From contig OY740774.1 of NCBI GenBank assembly GCA_963513935.1, positions 83,724,890-83,788,889 of the forward strand: a DNA stretch of 64,000 bases, in the 5' to 3' direction. Shown one piece after another: positions 54,780 to 64,000 of the stretch. This DNA is from Aphrophora alni. Taxonomy: Eukaryota; Arthropoda; Insecta; Hemiptera; Aphrophoridae. Position 1 is the first letter of the stretch. The number at the start of each line of letters is the position of its first letter. The translations under genes were made by a program, and so were the position numbers. Under the pieces are notes generated by a model. The model saw only the letters and a list, made by a program, of their open reading frames with translations, ran no database searches and was not told where the DNA came from.

Positions 54780-55560
54780 GACCCTTTCTTAGTACTGTAT
54801 CACTTGAAAGATATTTAAATAGAGCCAAAACTTGCCTCGTCCATATCTCGTTTTAATGATGGCGGTAAAAATTAATTTTCGTTTGTTATTAATCCAGAAC
54901 TTCAATTTTCTCTTACTTTCAATTTGAAACAATAGGCTAATTTGGATGATTAATTTACAAAAAAATTTAAAGAAATCTATAAAGATTACTTGAGTCTTTT
55001 TCGTAACACCTTCGAGGTCACTTTTTAACATAGCTCACAAACTATAAGTTTTGGTAAAATATCTACATATATATCCTACTTTCTTGAGAGCGATAGTTTT
55101 TTTAAAAAATTCATCAATATCATAAAAACTGATTTTGAGACAAATTAAATTTAGTCTTATGTTCAAATTTTGAGAAGAAAATTCTCGATATATTTCCATG
55201 TCATATATGTTAGTCATATAGCGTAGCGATTCTGTGAGAACGTCTTTCAATGTCCTACACGACAACACTAGGCCCTCTTACTAAACACTAGCACTGACAC
55301 TCTTTAACGATTGTATTGCTTCTCAATTTAATGTTTACAGGAATTTGATCCTTTGTAAAAATAATGAGTTCTAAGAGGGTAAATTTGATCATAATTTGAC
55401 CAATATCAATAATCGGTTTTGAGAAAAATCAGAATTTTGTTGGAGAAAAACTCAACATTTAATTATTTTTTATATTTTTTTGCAGTCACAAAACTTTCTA
55501 TGTAAACTAAAATTAAATATTTCAAGTCCACAAAAAAAGTTACTTGTTTTATAATAAGAA
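54780..55560 (+). repeat. Repeat family A copy
   Basis: It carries gatggcggtaaaaattaatt, ttaatccagaacttcaattt, the caaactataagtttt block and gagggtaaatttgatcataa in family order, plus orientation. Confidence 0.65.
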
Positions 55561-55886
55561 GAAGCAGTATATCTATATTATTGGCATCAGTATTGTGTTA
55601 TATAGTAAATGTTTCATCTATATACAGACTGTTTATAGCAGTTCATAGCACACGCAACAATGAATGTTGCAAACGTTAGTCCTACGAAGATAGGCTCTGT
55701 AAAACCATCCATTTGTGTCATGTCTCGTACAATGTCTCAAATTATTTAAGTGTACCTTCGTAAAAGCGATATTAATGGTCCATAACAATCATAAACAACT
55801 TCGTGTTTTTAAAACGAAACACATATTTTTTTAGCTGATCAAAAATTTAGCTTATTTTAGATCATAGTTCCAAGGTTAGGCGTATA

Positions 55887-56721
55887 CAGGGTGTTAGAAA
55901 AATATAGAAACAGTTTAATATTTCAAGAAATTTAGGTGATCGAAAGATGTTCGATCTTTCATTTTAAACCTAACCTAACCTAACCCGACCTATATACAGG
56001 ATGGTAGAAAAGTTTAGTAGGATATAGATCTACAGAATGTTTCAAAAATTAACAAAACGTTATTTTTCTCAACTTTTTTTAATGTAATGCTATTAATATT
56101 TTTACATATTATGATAAGGCGATTTAAGATACTTAATATCAACCGAGTTATGGCGTTTTAAACAATGGCGGAGTTATCGCAATTTTGTAAACACAATATT
56201 AAACTTTCTCTGAAAGGTTCGTTATTTGCTTATTGAGATGTAAACTAAGCCAAGATGTAAAAAGTAAACTAAAGTAACAGTTGGTTCTAATAATTTGTGT
56301 AATTAAGAAATAAGTAGCCGTACTTTTTAAAACACCCTGTACCGGATATGTAATGACATTAAATCTTGGCTTAATTTACATCACAAATAATAAATCATTA
56401 TTCCTGCAAAGAAGGTTTAATATTGTGTTTACAAAATTGCGAATTTTAAAACACCAGAACTTGGTTATAATTAAAGATAAATTAAAAATTCCTTTAACAT
56501 ATCTTATATTGGTCTATTAAAATGTGTAGAAAGAATAATAACGTTACATTTAAAACAATTGAGAAAAAAATCACGTTTTATTAATTTTTGGAACACCCTG
56601 TATACCCTACTAAACTTTTGGACCACTCTGTAGATAGTCAGAATAACAGCATTAAAATGAGAGGTCGAACATCTTTCTATCTAAAGCAGTAAACCGTTTC
56701 CATACTTATGCGAACGACCTG
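55887..56721. mobile_element. Nested palindromic element, about 835 bp
   Basis: The outer ends are inverted: cagggtgttagaaaaatata at the left and, in reverse, caggtcgttcgcataagtat at the right, with matching gatgttcgatcttt / gatgttcgacctct. Inside, a second pair starts acaggatggtagaaaagttt and, in reverse from 56638, acagagtggtccaaaagttt, with arms of about 250 bp. The inner arms converge on gcaattttgtaaacacaata. This fits a MITE inserted in a related MITE, or a multi-step fold-back. No transposase is present. Family ends of the acagggtgttc type are common in insects. Confidence 0.75.
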
Positions 56722-56805
56722 TTGTTGCTTAAAACCCTTCTCATCTTTCCTATTTGATCTCTCTGGACCAACTCTAGTTCTTTCCCGACCCTGATACGCT
56801 ATTAA

Positions 56806-56937
56806 CACGTTCATTGCTGAAAAATAAGTATATACCATCACCTATGGCGACAATTTTTTATGTCAATTCATTTCAGTTGGTCTGGCGCCGACTTTTGTCG
56901 GCGCGCGCCTCATGGCAGGGCGCGTGCACCCAACGTG
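56806..56937. mobile_element. 132-bp TTAA-flanked MITE with a GC-rich hairpin
   Basis: The flanks are TTAA at 56802-56805 and 56938-56941. Its ends are CACGTTCATTGC and, in reverse, CACGTTGGGTGC. It contains a strong hairpin, ggcgccgac-tttt-gtcggcgc, at 56884-56904, standing out against AT-rich surroundings. It has landed in a family C copy, which resumes after the right TTAA. TTAA targets suggest piggyBac-type mobilisation. Confidence 0.7.
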
Positions 56938-56941
56938 TTAA

Positions 56942-57509
56942 TACTCTTCAAAAAATTCCGTTTTTTTCCCTGATATTCAACGGTGCATGGCTTAGAAAAG
57001 TGATTTTTGACACATCGTCCGTCCGTCATCGTCTTTACGTAACCACGATAGCCTCAAATTTGATAAAGTGAGCTCATATAGAACCCTACTGATATTCAGA
57101 AAAATTTTAAATATCAAAATTGCTGCCATTTTAAACAGTTCCATATTTCGTGTTATTCAACTTATAACACGCTAGATTTGACGGAAAACGACAGATTTCC
57201 ATTCCGCATGTAATGGTACCAACCTTACCTCTCTACAATGAAAAATAGCGAAGTTATTGTCAAAATTGTAATTTAGAAACCTGATCTCCCATGATATTCG
57301 AATAGTTGCAAGATTCAGCAGAGCCCAGTCATAAATAGCGAGTGAGTGCTGCTTTATATAATTACGTAAAGCTCATTTGTTATGTGGTGGCACTTGGAAG
57401 GAGGGCGGTCTGACTTGGAGTGGGGAGGTTGTTCGTAATACACTGTCTAGAAACACACTGACGAAAAGAGGGCGGAACACTAACTCACTCGCTTCCCCCA
57501 CGATTAAAA
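56942..57509. other. Flank of the errantivirus LTR, no gene recognised
   Basis: No recognised coding sequence was found, only short open stretches. The last bases before the LTR are tta followed by a run of A. Confidence 0.4.
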
Positions 57510-57897
57510 AGTGACGGAAACCTGTTTGCCCGATGAAGGTCAAGCGCCACTACATACCAAATGACCTCTAATCGAGACCAGTTAGGTCTATAACACTGAC
57601 GCGAGCGAAGCGAGTAAAAACATTTTATATATATACAAGTTATGTGAACAATATTTAGCTTTAGTAAACACAATAGTGGTAGTTTTCCTAGAATAAGATG
57701 GAGTAAGCATTTTGTATTTCCTAGCCTTTGTAAGCCAATATAGTTAGTGTTCTTTACAGACTCACTCAAGACAGTTCGCTCTGTGGATAAGAGTACTGTA
57801 TTATTATAATCACATTTAATTCATTTAAATAAAGTTATAATAAAATAAAGTTTGTTGTTTTTTTAAAAAGAGATTTTTAAGGAGCAACGACATAACT
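57510..57897 (+). repeat. Errantivirus 5' LTR
   Basis: The proposed LTR begins AGTGACGG and ends ATAACT, the AGT...ACT termini usual for errantiviruses of the 17.6/297 type (recalled). It is followed at once by a primer-binding site. TATA-like tttatatatata is near 57624 and AATAAAG signals occur at about 57829 and 57844. The length, 388 bp, is within the family range. The 3' LTR is beyond the window, so the left edge rests on the terminal motif alone. Confidence 0.65.
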
Positions 57898-57912
57898 GGC
57901 GCAGTCGGTAGG
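57897..57912 (+). other. Errantivirus primer-binding site
   Basis: TGGCGCAGTCGGTAGG directly follows the LTR. This is the serine-tRNA-type primer site known from 17.6/297-group errantiviruses (recalled). The first T may be shared with the LTR end. Confidence 0.8.
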
Positions 57913-58247
57913 ACACTCCAAGAAATTAGTGAAAATAATTATCTTCGGTTTTAACCGTTAATGGAGTGCGAACAATACTTAATAAACGCATATTATTAAG
58001 TATAAATTCAAACTTAATAAAAGTATATTATTAAGTGAAGAAAAAGTGAAAGCAAAAGTGAAATTAGTGTTATCCAAGTGTTAATTGATACGCGAAATGA
58101 GCATAAGATTTTGGATTTTGTGAGTAATTAAAATAAGATAATTTGTAAGAATATATTGTGTAATAATATTTTAATTTGCAGAACTTTAGCTCTTAGTTAT
58201 TTAGTTATTAGAATTTTATTAGATTATTTAAGCTTTTATTATTCAAA

Positions 58248-59327
58248 ATGACGACTCCAGTCTAAAAGAAAGAGTACCTAGACATGATCGATACACAATG
58301 CTTAATAGATTCATATCGATTTGTGACAAAATATATAATAAATTTTATGTATCTGCTAACCCAGATGATTTTCAAAATGAATATTTGCTTTCTACTATTT
58401 TGACAAAATTAAAAGGTACCTACAGCTTTGGAATTAGTTGTAAGCTCAAATAGTTACTCTTGGTTAGATGTTAGAAAAACACTTTTATCAAGTTATTTAG
58501 ACAAAAGAGATTGTTATACATTAAATCTTGAAATGTCGGAACTAAAGCAGGAAGCCGGTGAAACACCATTTAAATTTTATGAGAAAATACAAAAATTGTT
58601 AAATCTTCAGATAGCATATTTTGTTAACAAAGAACCAGGGGCACAAGTTGTATTGTGCAGTTATACACAAAATTTAGCTTTAAGAGTTTTGTTAAGAGGT
58701 CTACACGAACCACTTGGCTCTCTCATGAGAACCAAAAATCCCACAACTCTTGGGGAAGCCCTTAGCATGTTAACTAATGATTTTCAATTTAAAAATAATA
58801 AAATGATGACATATTCTAATAAGCAAAATGTTGTTCCTAAAGATCAAAATAGTTTTGTTAAGAGACCATTTAATGCCACATTTAACCAAAATCCGAGACA
58901 AATGTACCAACAATCAAACCCCCAAATTCCCAGACAAATGTACCGACAACCAAACCCGTACTATAAACCTTTTCCTACTACATCTGGTCAACTTCAACGT
59001 GGACAGTTTAATAATAACCACAATTCGAGACCTCAATCAAATCAAAAACAAACGTACCAACCCACTCCTATGAGTACGTCAACCAGACAATCGGATGGAA
59101 TATCTAGGCAAAATCCTAAACTCTACCAGATGGGACGAAGTACCGAAAATAACGAGGATTATACTATGTATCAAACACCGATCCAAGAAAGTCCAAGTTA
59201 TGACGAAACTTTTCCCGAATATCCATCAGACAACGATCCATCAGACTACTGCGTAGAAGAGACAAATACTCAGACAGAACAGAATTATTTTTTAGACCAG
59301 ACAGAAGAGAATCATTTTTTAGGATAA
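58248..59327 (+). pseudogene. Errantivirus gag, frameshifted
   Basis: Gag packages the viral RNA. The presumed start ATG is at 58248, but its frame meets TAA at 58263-58265. The next part reads in another frame from 58262 to TAG at 58451-58453, and the original frame resumes near 58425 and is open to TAA at 59325-59327. Two compensating indels near 58260 and 58420 would explain this. The second half is rich in Gln, Asn and Pro and has no CCHC knuckle, as is common in this genus. The C-terminal end holds two in-frame slippery heptamers. Confidence 0.8.
59288..59321 (+). promoter_or_regulatory. Two tandem -1 frameshift heptamers at the gag-pol junction
   Basis: T-TTT-TTA occurs in the gag frame at 59288-59294 and again at 59315-59321, 27 bases apart and two codons before the gag stop. 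A -1 slip at either site enters the pol frame, which is open from there on. This matches the X-XXY-YYZ rule for programmed -1 frameshifting. Confidence 0.75.
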
Positions 59328-59353
59328 CAGAACCTAAGAACCATTTTTCAATT

Positions 59354-62300
59354 ATGAATATTCAAAATGATAATAATGAACTACCCTACATATACGACCC
59401 GAACACCAATCTAAAAATTTTAATAGACACCGGTAGCACAAGATCTTTCATAAAGAAATCATTAGGATTCAAAAGTTTTAAAACAAGCCTAATTAAAGAA
59501 CCATTTGAAGTAGCTACTGCACACGGAGTTTCAAAAGAAAATTACAGTTGTAAAATACCCCTATTAGGTAAAAAATTAACTAAATTCTACCTATTTGACT
59601 TTCACAATAGCTTTGATCTACTATTAGGATTGGATAGTATTAAAGATCTAAAAATAAACTTAGACTTCATAAATAATAAACTAATATGTTGCAATGAAAG
59701 GATCCCAATTCTTTATCTTAATACAGAAACGGATGTTCTAAACACAAAAACTAGGGACGTATCAGTCAAAGAAATGTCAAGCTATCATATTCAGGCTCGT
59801 ACCAGCCAAATAGTTAAAATTTAAATAAAAGGTAAAAATAACGATGAAGGATTGTTATCTTATAAAAATATGGACGGATTAGAAATTCCCCAATGTATAG
59901 TCACAGTGCGCGAAGGTGAAGCCTATTGTCCTATAATAAATAACACAACTGAAAACAAGAGATTGTCGCTAAAACCACTTGAACTAGAAACTTTAAATAA
60001 TTACAACATTTTTCAAACAAACACTTTTACAAAAAATCAAGAAAATAAAATAAATTTAAATATATTTGATCACAAGAAAGAAAAACCTAGACTAGATCTG
60101 TCAAAAATTAGGGTGGACCACATGAATTTAGAAGAAAGAAAAGCAATAATTAAACTAGTAGAAGAATATTCTGATATATTTTATGTTGAAGGAGATAATT
60201 TGACTTTTACGAATCAAATTAAACACGTAATTAGGACCACTGATGAAATTCCCGTTTATTCAAAAAATTATCGATACCCGGAAATTTACAAAACCGAAGT
60301 AAACAATCAAATCGAAGATATGTTAAAACAAAAAATCATCCAACCTTCTCATTCCCCATGGAATTCTCCAGTTTGGATCGTACCAAAAAAGCAAGATGCA
60401 TCTGGAAAACAAAAATTTCGACTTGTAATAGACTTTAGGGGCCTAAATTCTAAAACCATAAACGACAGGTTTCCATTGCCAAATATTACCGATATCCTAG
60501 ACAAATTAGGTCGATCTCAATACTTTACAACATTAGATTTAACTTCAGGATTTCACCAGGTAGAAATGGATCCTTCAAGCGTAGAAAAAACTGCATTCTC
60601 AACGGAAACCGGACATTACGAATTTTTACGCATGGCTTTTGGTCTTAAGAATAGTCCTCCTACTTTTCAAAGAATTATGAACAACATTCTAAGGGGAATT
60701 CAAAACGAAACATGTCTAGTATATTTAGATGACATCATAATATATTCAACCAGTCTTCAAGAACACGCAGAAAGACTTAGGGATGTTTTTGAGAGATTAC
60801 GGAATGCAAACTTTAAAATTCAACTAGATAAAACAGAATTCCTTAGAAAAGAAGTAGCGTATTTAGGGCATATAGTAACCGCAGAAGGTGTCAAACCAAA
60901 TCCAGATAAAGTTAAGGCTATAAAATGTTATCCGATTCCTAGAACACCTAAAGAAATTAAAGGATTTTTGGGACTACTAGGGTATTATAGGAAATTTATT
61001 AAAAGCTTTGCTAACATAACAAAACCATTTACCACCTGTTTAAAGAAAGGCGCTAAAATTGACATAAATAATCCAGAGTATATTAATTGTTTTGAAACCT
61101 GTAAAAATATATTATCAAATGAACCCTTGCTACAATATCCAGACTTCGACAAAGAATTTAATTTAACTACAGATGCCAGTAATTTCGCAATCGGAGCAAT
61201 ACTCAGCCAAAAAAAGAACGGCGCTGATTTACCTATCGCATATGCGAGTCGAACATTGAATGACAACGAAGTTAATTATTCGGCTATAGAAAAAGAATTG
61301 CTTGCAATAGTTTGGGCAACGAAATACTTTCGACCATATTTGTACGGAAGAAAATTTAAAATCTTTTCTGACCACAAACCGCTGCAATGGCTATTTTCCG
61401 TAAAAGAGCCGAACTCAAAACTTCTTCGGTGGAGACTTAAATTAGAAGAATATGACTATCAAATAGTGTATAAAAAGGGTAAATTAAATCAGAATGCTGA
61501 CGCACTCTCAAGGATACAATTAAATATTACTGACAATAATCCAAAAATTACTGACACAACGATTAACGAAGACAGCCTTGATGCAATATCAGACTCAGCG
61601 AACATAATTTCCAGATACTTCCCAGAATTAGAAGAAAACCAATCAATGATTGCCAACTTAGACGAAACCGAGGACATAATTTCGGACACGGAAACAATAG
61701 AAGATAGTGACCAAACTGTACATTCGAACTATGAAGGGAACACCGTAACCGAAATACCTATTTTAGACGAACCCGTAAATTTTGGAAAAAACCAGGTCGT
61801 ATTGTCCCTAATAAAATATGAACCCCAAAAAGTTAGAATACAGAAATTATTTAAAAATAACAAAACCAGATTAATTGTAGAGATATCTGAAAATAATTTT
61901 GATAACGATATAGTAAAGTTCGTAAAGGAATATTTAGAACCAAATATAAAATATAGTCTATATTTTGAAAGTGATTTTTACGAGAAGTTTGCAACTTGTT
62001 TAGCTAGGACCTTTAAAAGTTCACAACTATGGTTGGTTAAATGCACAACTAAATTATTAGATATCGAAAATGAGAATGAGATTCAAGAAATAATCAATAA
62101 TTATCATACAGGAAAAACTAATCATCGAGGAGTTCAAGAAACATATGAAAAAATAAAAAGGAAATATTATTGGCCAAATATAAAAAATTACGTACAAAAT
62201 TTTATAAACAACTGTGAGATATGTTTAAAAACAAAATATGAAAGAACGCCTCTTAGATTAGAGATGAATTTAACGCCCACAGCTTCAAGACCGCTTCAAA

Positions 62301-62720
62301 CAATCCATGTAGATAGCTTATCTCTTGACAAGCAAAAGTTTCTGAGTATAGTTGACAGCTTTTCCAGATACGCCCAAGTGTATCGTATTGCAGGTGCACA
62401 AGCAGCCGAGATAGTTGATAAACTGTTAAACTATTTTGCTCACCACGGCATACCAGAAGTTATCATTTCAGACAACGGGACGGAATTTAATAACAAGCTA
62501 GTGAAAGAATTGATGGACTTGCATAAAATAAAGATCCATTTTATAAGCACGCAACACCCAGCGTCCAACGGAATGGGAGAAAGATTGCATTCTACATTAA
62601 TTGAACACATACGGCTATTAAACAATCAACCCGAATTCAAGAACGAATCAATTGGAAATAAAGTAAAATATGCAATCATTGCTTACAACAATAGTAGCCT
62701 ATACATTCAGTCACAAAATT
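59354..62720 (+). pseudogene. Errantivirus pol (protease, reverse transcriptase, RNase H, integrase), interrupted
   Basis: The -1 frame runs from the slippery sites through a protease with a DTGS active site (about 59430), then meets a single in-frame TAA at 59822-59824. It continues open to 62720. Reverse transcriptase motifs include the YLDD catalytic block near 60720. The RNase H domain starts near 61165 with TTDAS. Integrase has an HHCC-type zinc region near 62105-62225 and D, D, E catalytic residues near 62310, 62475 and 62580. The frame is lost near 62700, so the integrase C-terminus is cut. Apart from these breaks the sequence is clean, which suggests a fairly young copy. Confidence 0.9.
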
Positions 62721-63176
62721 AACTCCATTTGAAGTATTGTACGGACACATTGACTCAAATTCAATTTTAGACATTGATATAGGAAGACAATTTTTTAAGT
62801 GATTATATTACAACCCACAAAGAAAAAACGCGAAAACTCTATGACCATATTAGGGAAATTAATCAAGTAACAAAAGAAAATGTCCAAGCCAAAAGGAATA
62901 TCAACAAGGAACCACTTCCCGAAATTCCAACTGATGTTTATATTAAAACTGTACAAAAACAAAGTAAAACCAAAAATAAATATAATAAAGAACAGATAAC
63001 CTCGGTAAACCCAGAAAGGAAAACAGGTAAAATTGAAAGAAGACACCACAACACTAAACAAAAAAATTCATTTATCAAAAATAAAAAGACCAAGAAAAAT
63101 CAATGTAATTCCACAATCTAATTCTTCTGTAAATCCTGTTCCAGGTCCCTCCTGTTCCTCAAAGAAGCCGCCTTAG
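62700..63176 (+). pseudogene. Errantivirus pol 3' end in shifted frames
   Basis: Coding text continues after the break: one frame is open at 62707-62802, a second from about 62795, and a Pro/Ser-rich tail in a third frame ends at TAG 63174-63176. At least two further frame changes are therefore present. The basic, Lys-rich text around 62950-63110 fits the integrase C-terminal tail, which overlaps the start of env. Confidence 0.65.
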
Positions 63177-64000
63177 AAACAACTGAAATAAGAGACATTA
63201 CCCAAAATTTAGGAGTAATCCCAATTGATCAAGGGCAGGCAAAACTAAAGTCAACCTATCATACTTTTATTCATTATTTTAGTTTAGAAGGAATATTTAA
63301 GCAAGTAAATAATTTAGAGTTTTGTTATAGAATTGTGTCAAATTGTTTTAATCAGAATTGTGGTAATTGCTTAGCAAGTCTAGATGTAAATATTGAATTT
63401 GTAACAGACAATGGTAGTAAGATAAGAGATGTTGTTAATTACTTTAAGTTTATTAACCATACTAGAGAAACAATAACAGAAAAATTAGAAATAATCTCTG
63501 TAAGAAATAACGATAAAACGAAAAGAAAAAGAGGTATTGCTGATGGTTTAGGCTCAATCTTGAAATTGTTAACTGGAAATTTGGACGCTTATGACGGCCA
63601 AAAATATGATAAACTAATAGAAAATATTAAGAACGATCAATTCAACATAAAAAGCCAAATTGCATCTCAATATTCTGTTAGTACAGACATTATTGTAGAA
63701 TTTAACAAAACTGTAAATATAATTGAAGAAAACTTTAGTGAATTAAGGAATAAAATGTTATTTATAAATAAGAAGTTAGATGATTATGTAGAATTAGAAA
63801 AATTTAGAGATGTACTAAATCAATTAAATATTCTATGTAATATGTTGTTAAGTTTAGTACAAGATATAGAGAACTCACTAACATTCTGTAAACTAGGAAC
63901 GCTACACCCAAGTATAATTTCCACAAAGGAATTATTTTATGAAATAGAGAAAATTCACAAATACTATAATAATAAATTGCCATTAGAACCCAAAATAGAA
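63122..64000 (+). CDS. Errantivirus env, partial (runs off the window)
   Basis: A frame is open from after TAA 63119-63121 to the window end, about 290 codons, with no early ATG. This fits a spliced env message, or a lost start. It is recognisable as the fusion-type envelope shared by errantiviruses and the F proteins of baculoviruses: a basic furin-like cleavage site lies near 63523-63534 and is directly followed by a Gly-rich fusion-peptide region and the conserved downstream Leu-Asp-rich segment. Paired cysteines occur near 63320-63370 and 63835-63890. The membrane anchor would lie outside the window. No break is seen within it. Confidence 0.8.

Noticed and set aside
55967..55987. Run of cctaa units like the insect telomere repeat (TTAGG)n
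   Set aside because: Only about four units, inside a transposable element and far from any chromosome end signature. Short runs of this kind are common in insect interspersed repeats.

Overview
The window looks like AT-rich, intron-rich, transposon-packed nuclear DNA of an insect. The mixture of an errantivirus-type LTR element, an R1/LOA-type LINE, Crypton, mariner and pogo relics and TTAA-flanked MITEs would suit a hemipteran, but the species is inferred, not read from the sequence. No bacterial-style operons, rRNA genes or CRISPR arrays are present.

The one recognisable host gene is on the minus strand and spans at least 36 kb. Eight internal exons (38324-38501, 35056-35212, 30417-30552, 24817-24973, 15263-15326, 13546-13728, 8272-8365, 2363-2438) join with GT-AG borders and perfectly compatible phases into an M19 membrane-dipeptidase-like protein with an N-terminal membrane anchor. 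First and last exons were not found. Four of the five positions that bind zinc in active family members are changed, so the product is probably a pseudoenzyme. Its introns hold much of the mobile DNA in the left 38 kb: a full-length LINE at 17043-22533 with both ORFs open, a 3' A-tract and a 12-bp target duplication; a pogo/Tigger-like element at 15920-16681; a piggyBac-like MITE at 36735-37625; relics of several LINEs; a tRNA-like sequence; and many copies of a few unclassified repeat families.

The right half (38.5-57.5 kb) has no host gene I could support. It is a nest of decayed elements: a Tc1/mariner-superfamily transposase relic (38.7-39.5 kb), two mariner relics (46.9-47.75 and 48.25-48.48 kb), a large inverted repeat carrying hammerhead-ribozyme-like motifs in both arms (42.24-42.66 kb), a fold-back element with an 8-bp target duplication (51.25-51.68 kb), a MITE with about 40-bp termini (51.79-52.07 kb), a broken Crypton tyrosine recombinase whose 3' end has been amplified into five 157-bp tandem copies (53.2-54.5 kb), a nested palindromic element (55.89-56.72 kb) and a 132-bp TTAA-flanked MITE.

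From about 57.51 kb to the window edge lies the left part of an errantivirus (insect endogenous retrovirus, Ty3/gypsy group) on the plus strand: LTR, primer-binding site, frameshifted gag, two in-frame slippery heptamers before a -1 pol frame, a pol interrupted by a stop and two later frame changes, and an env frame open to the end. The 3' LTR lies outside. The most unusual items are the Crypton-derived tandem array, the ribozyme-like motifs in the inverted repeat, the dead dipeptidase and the doubled slippery site.
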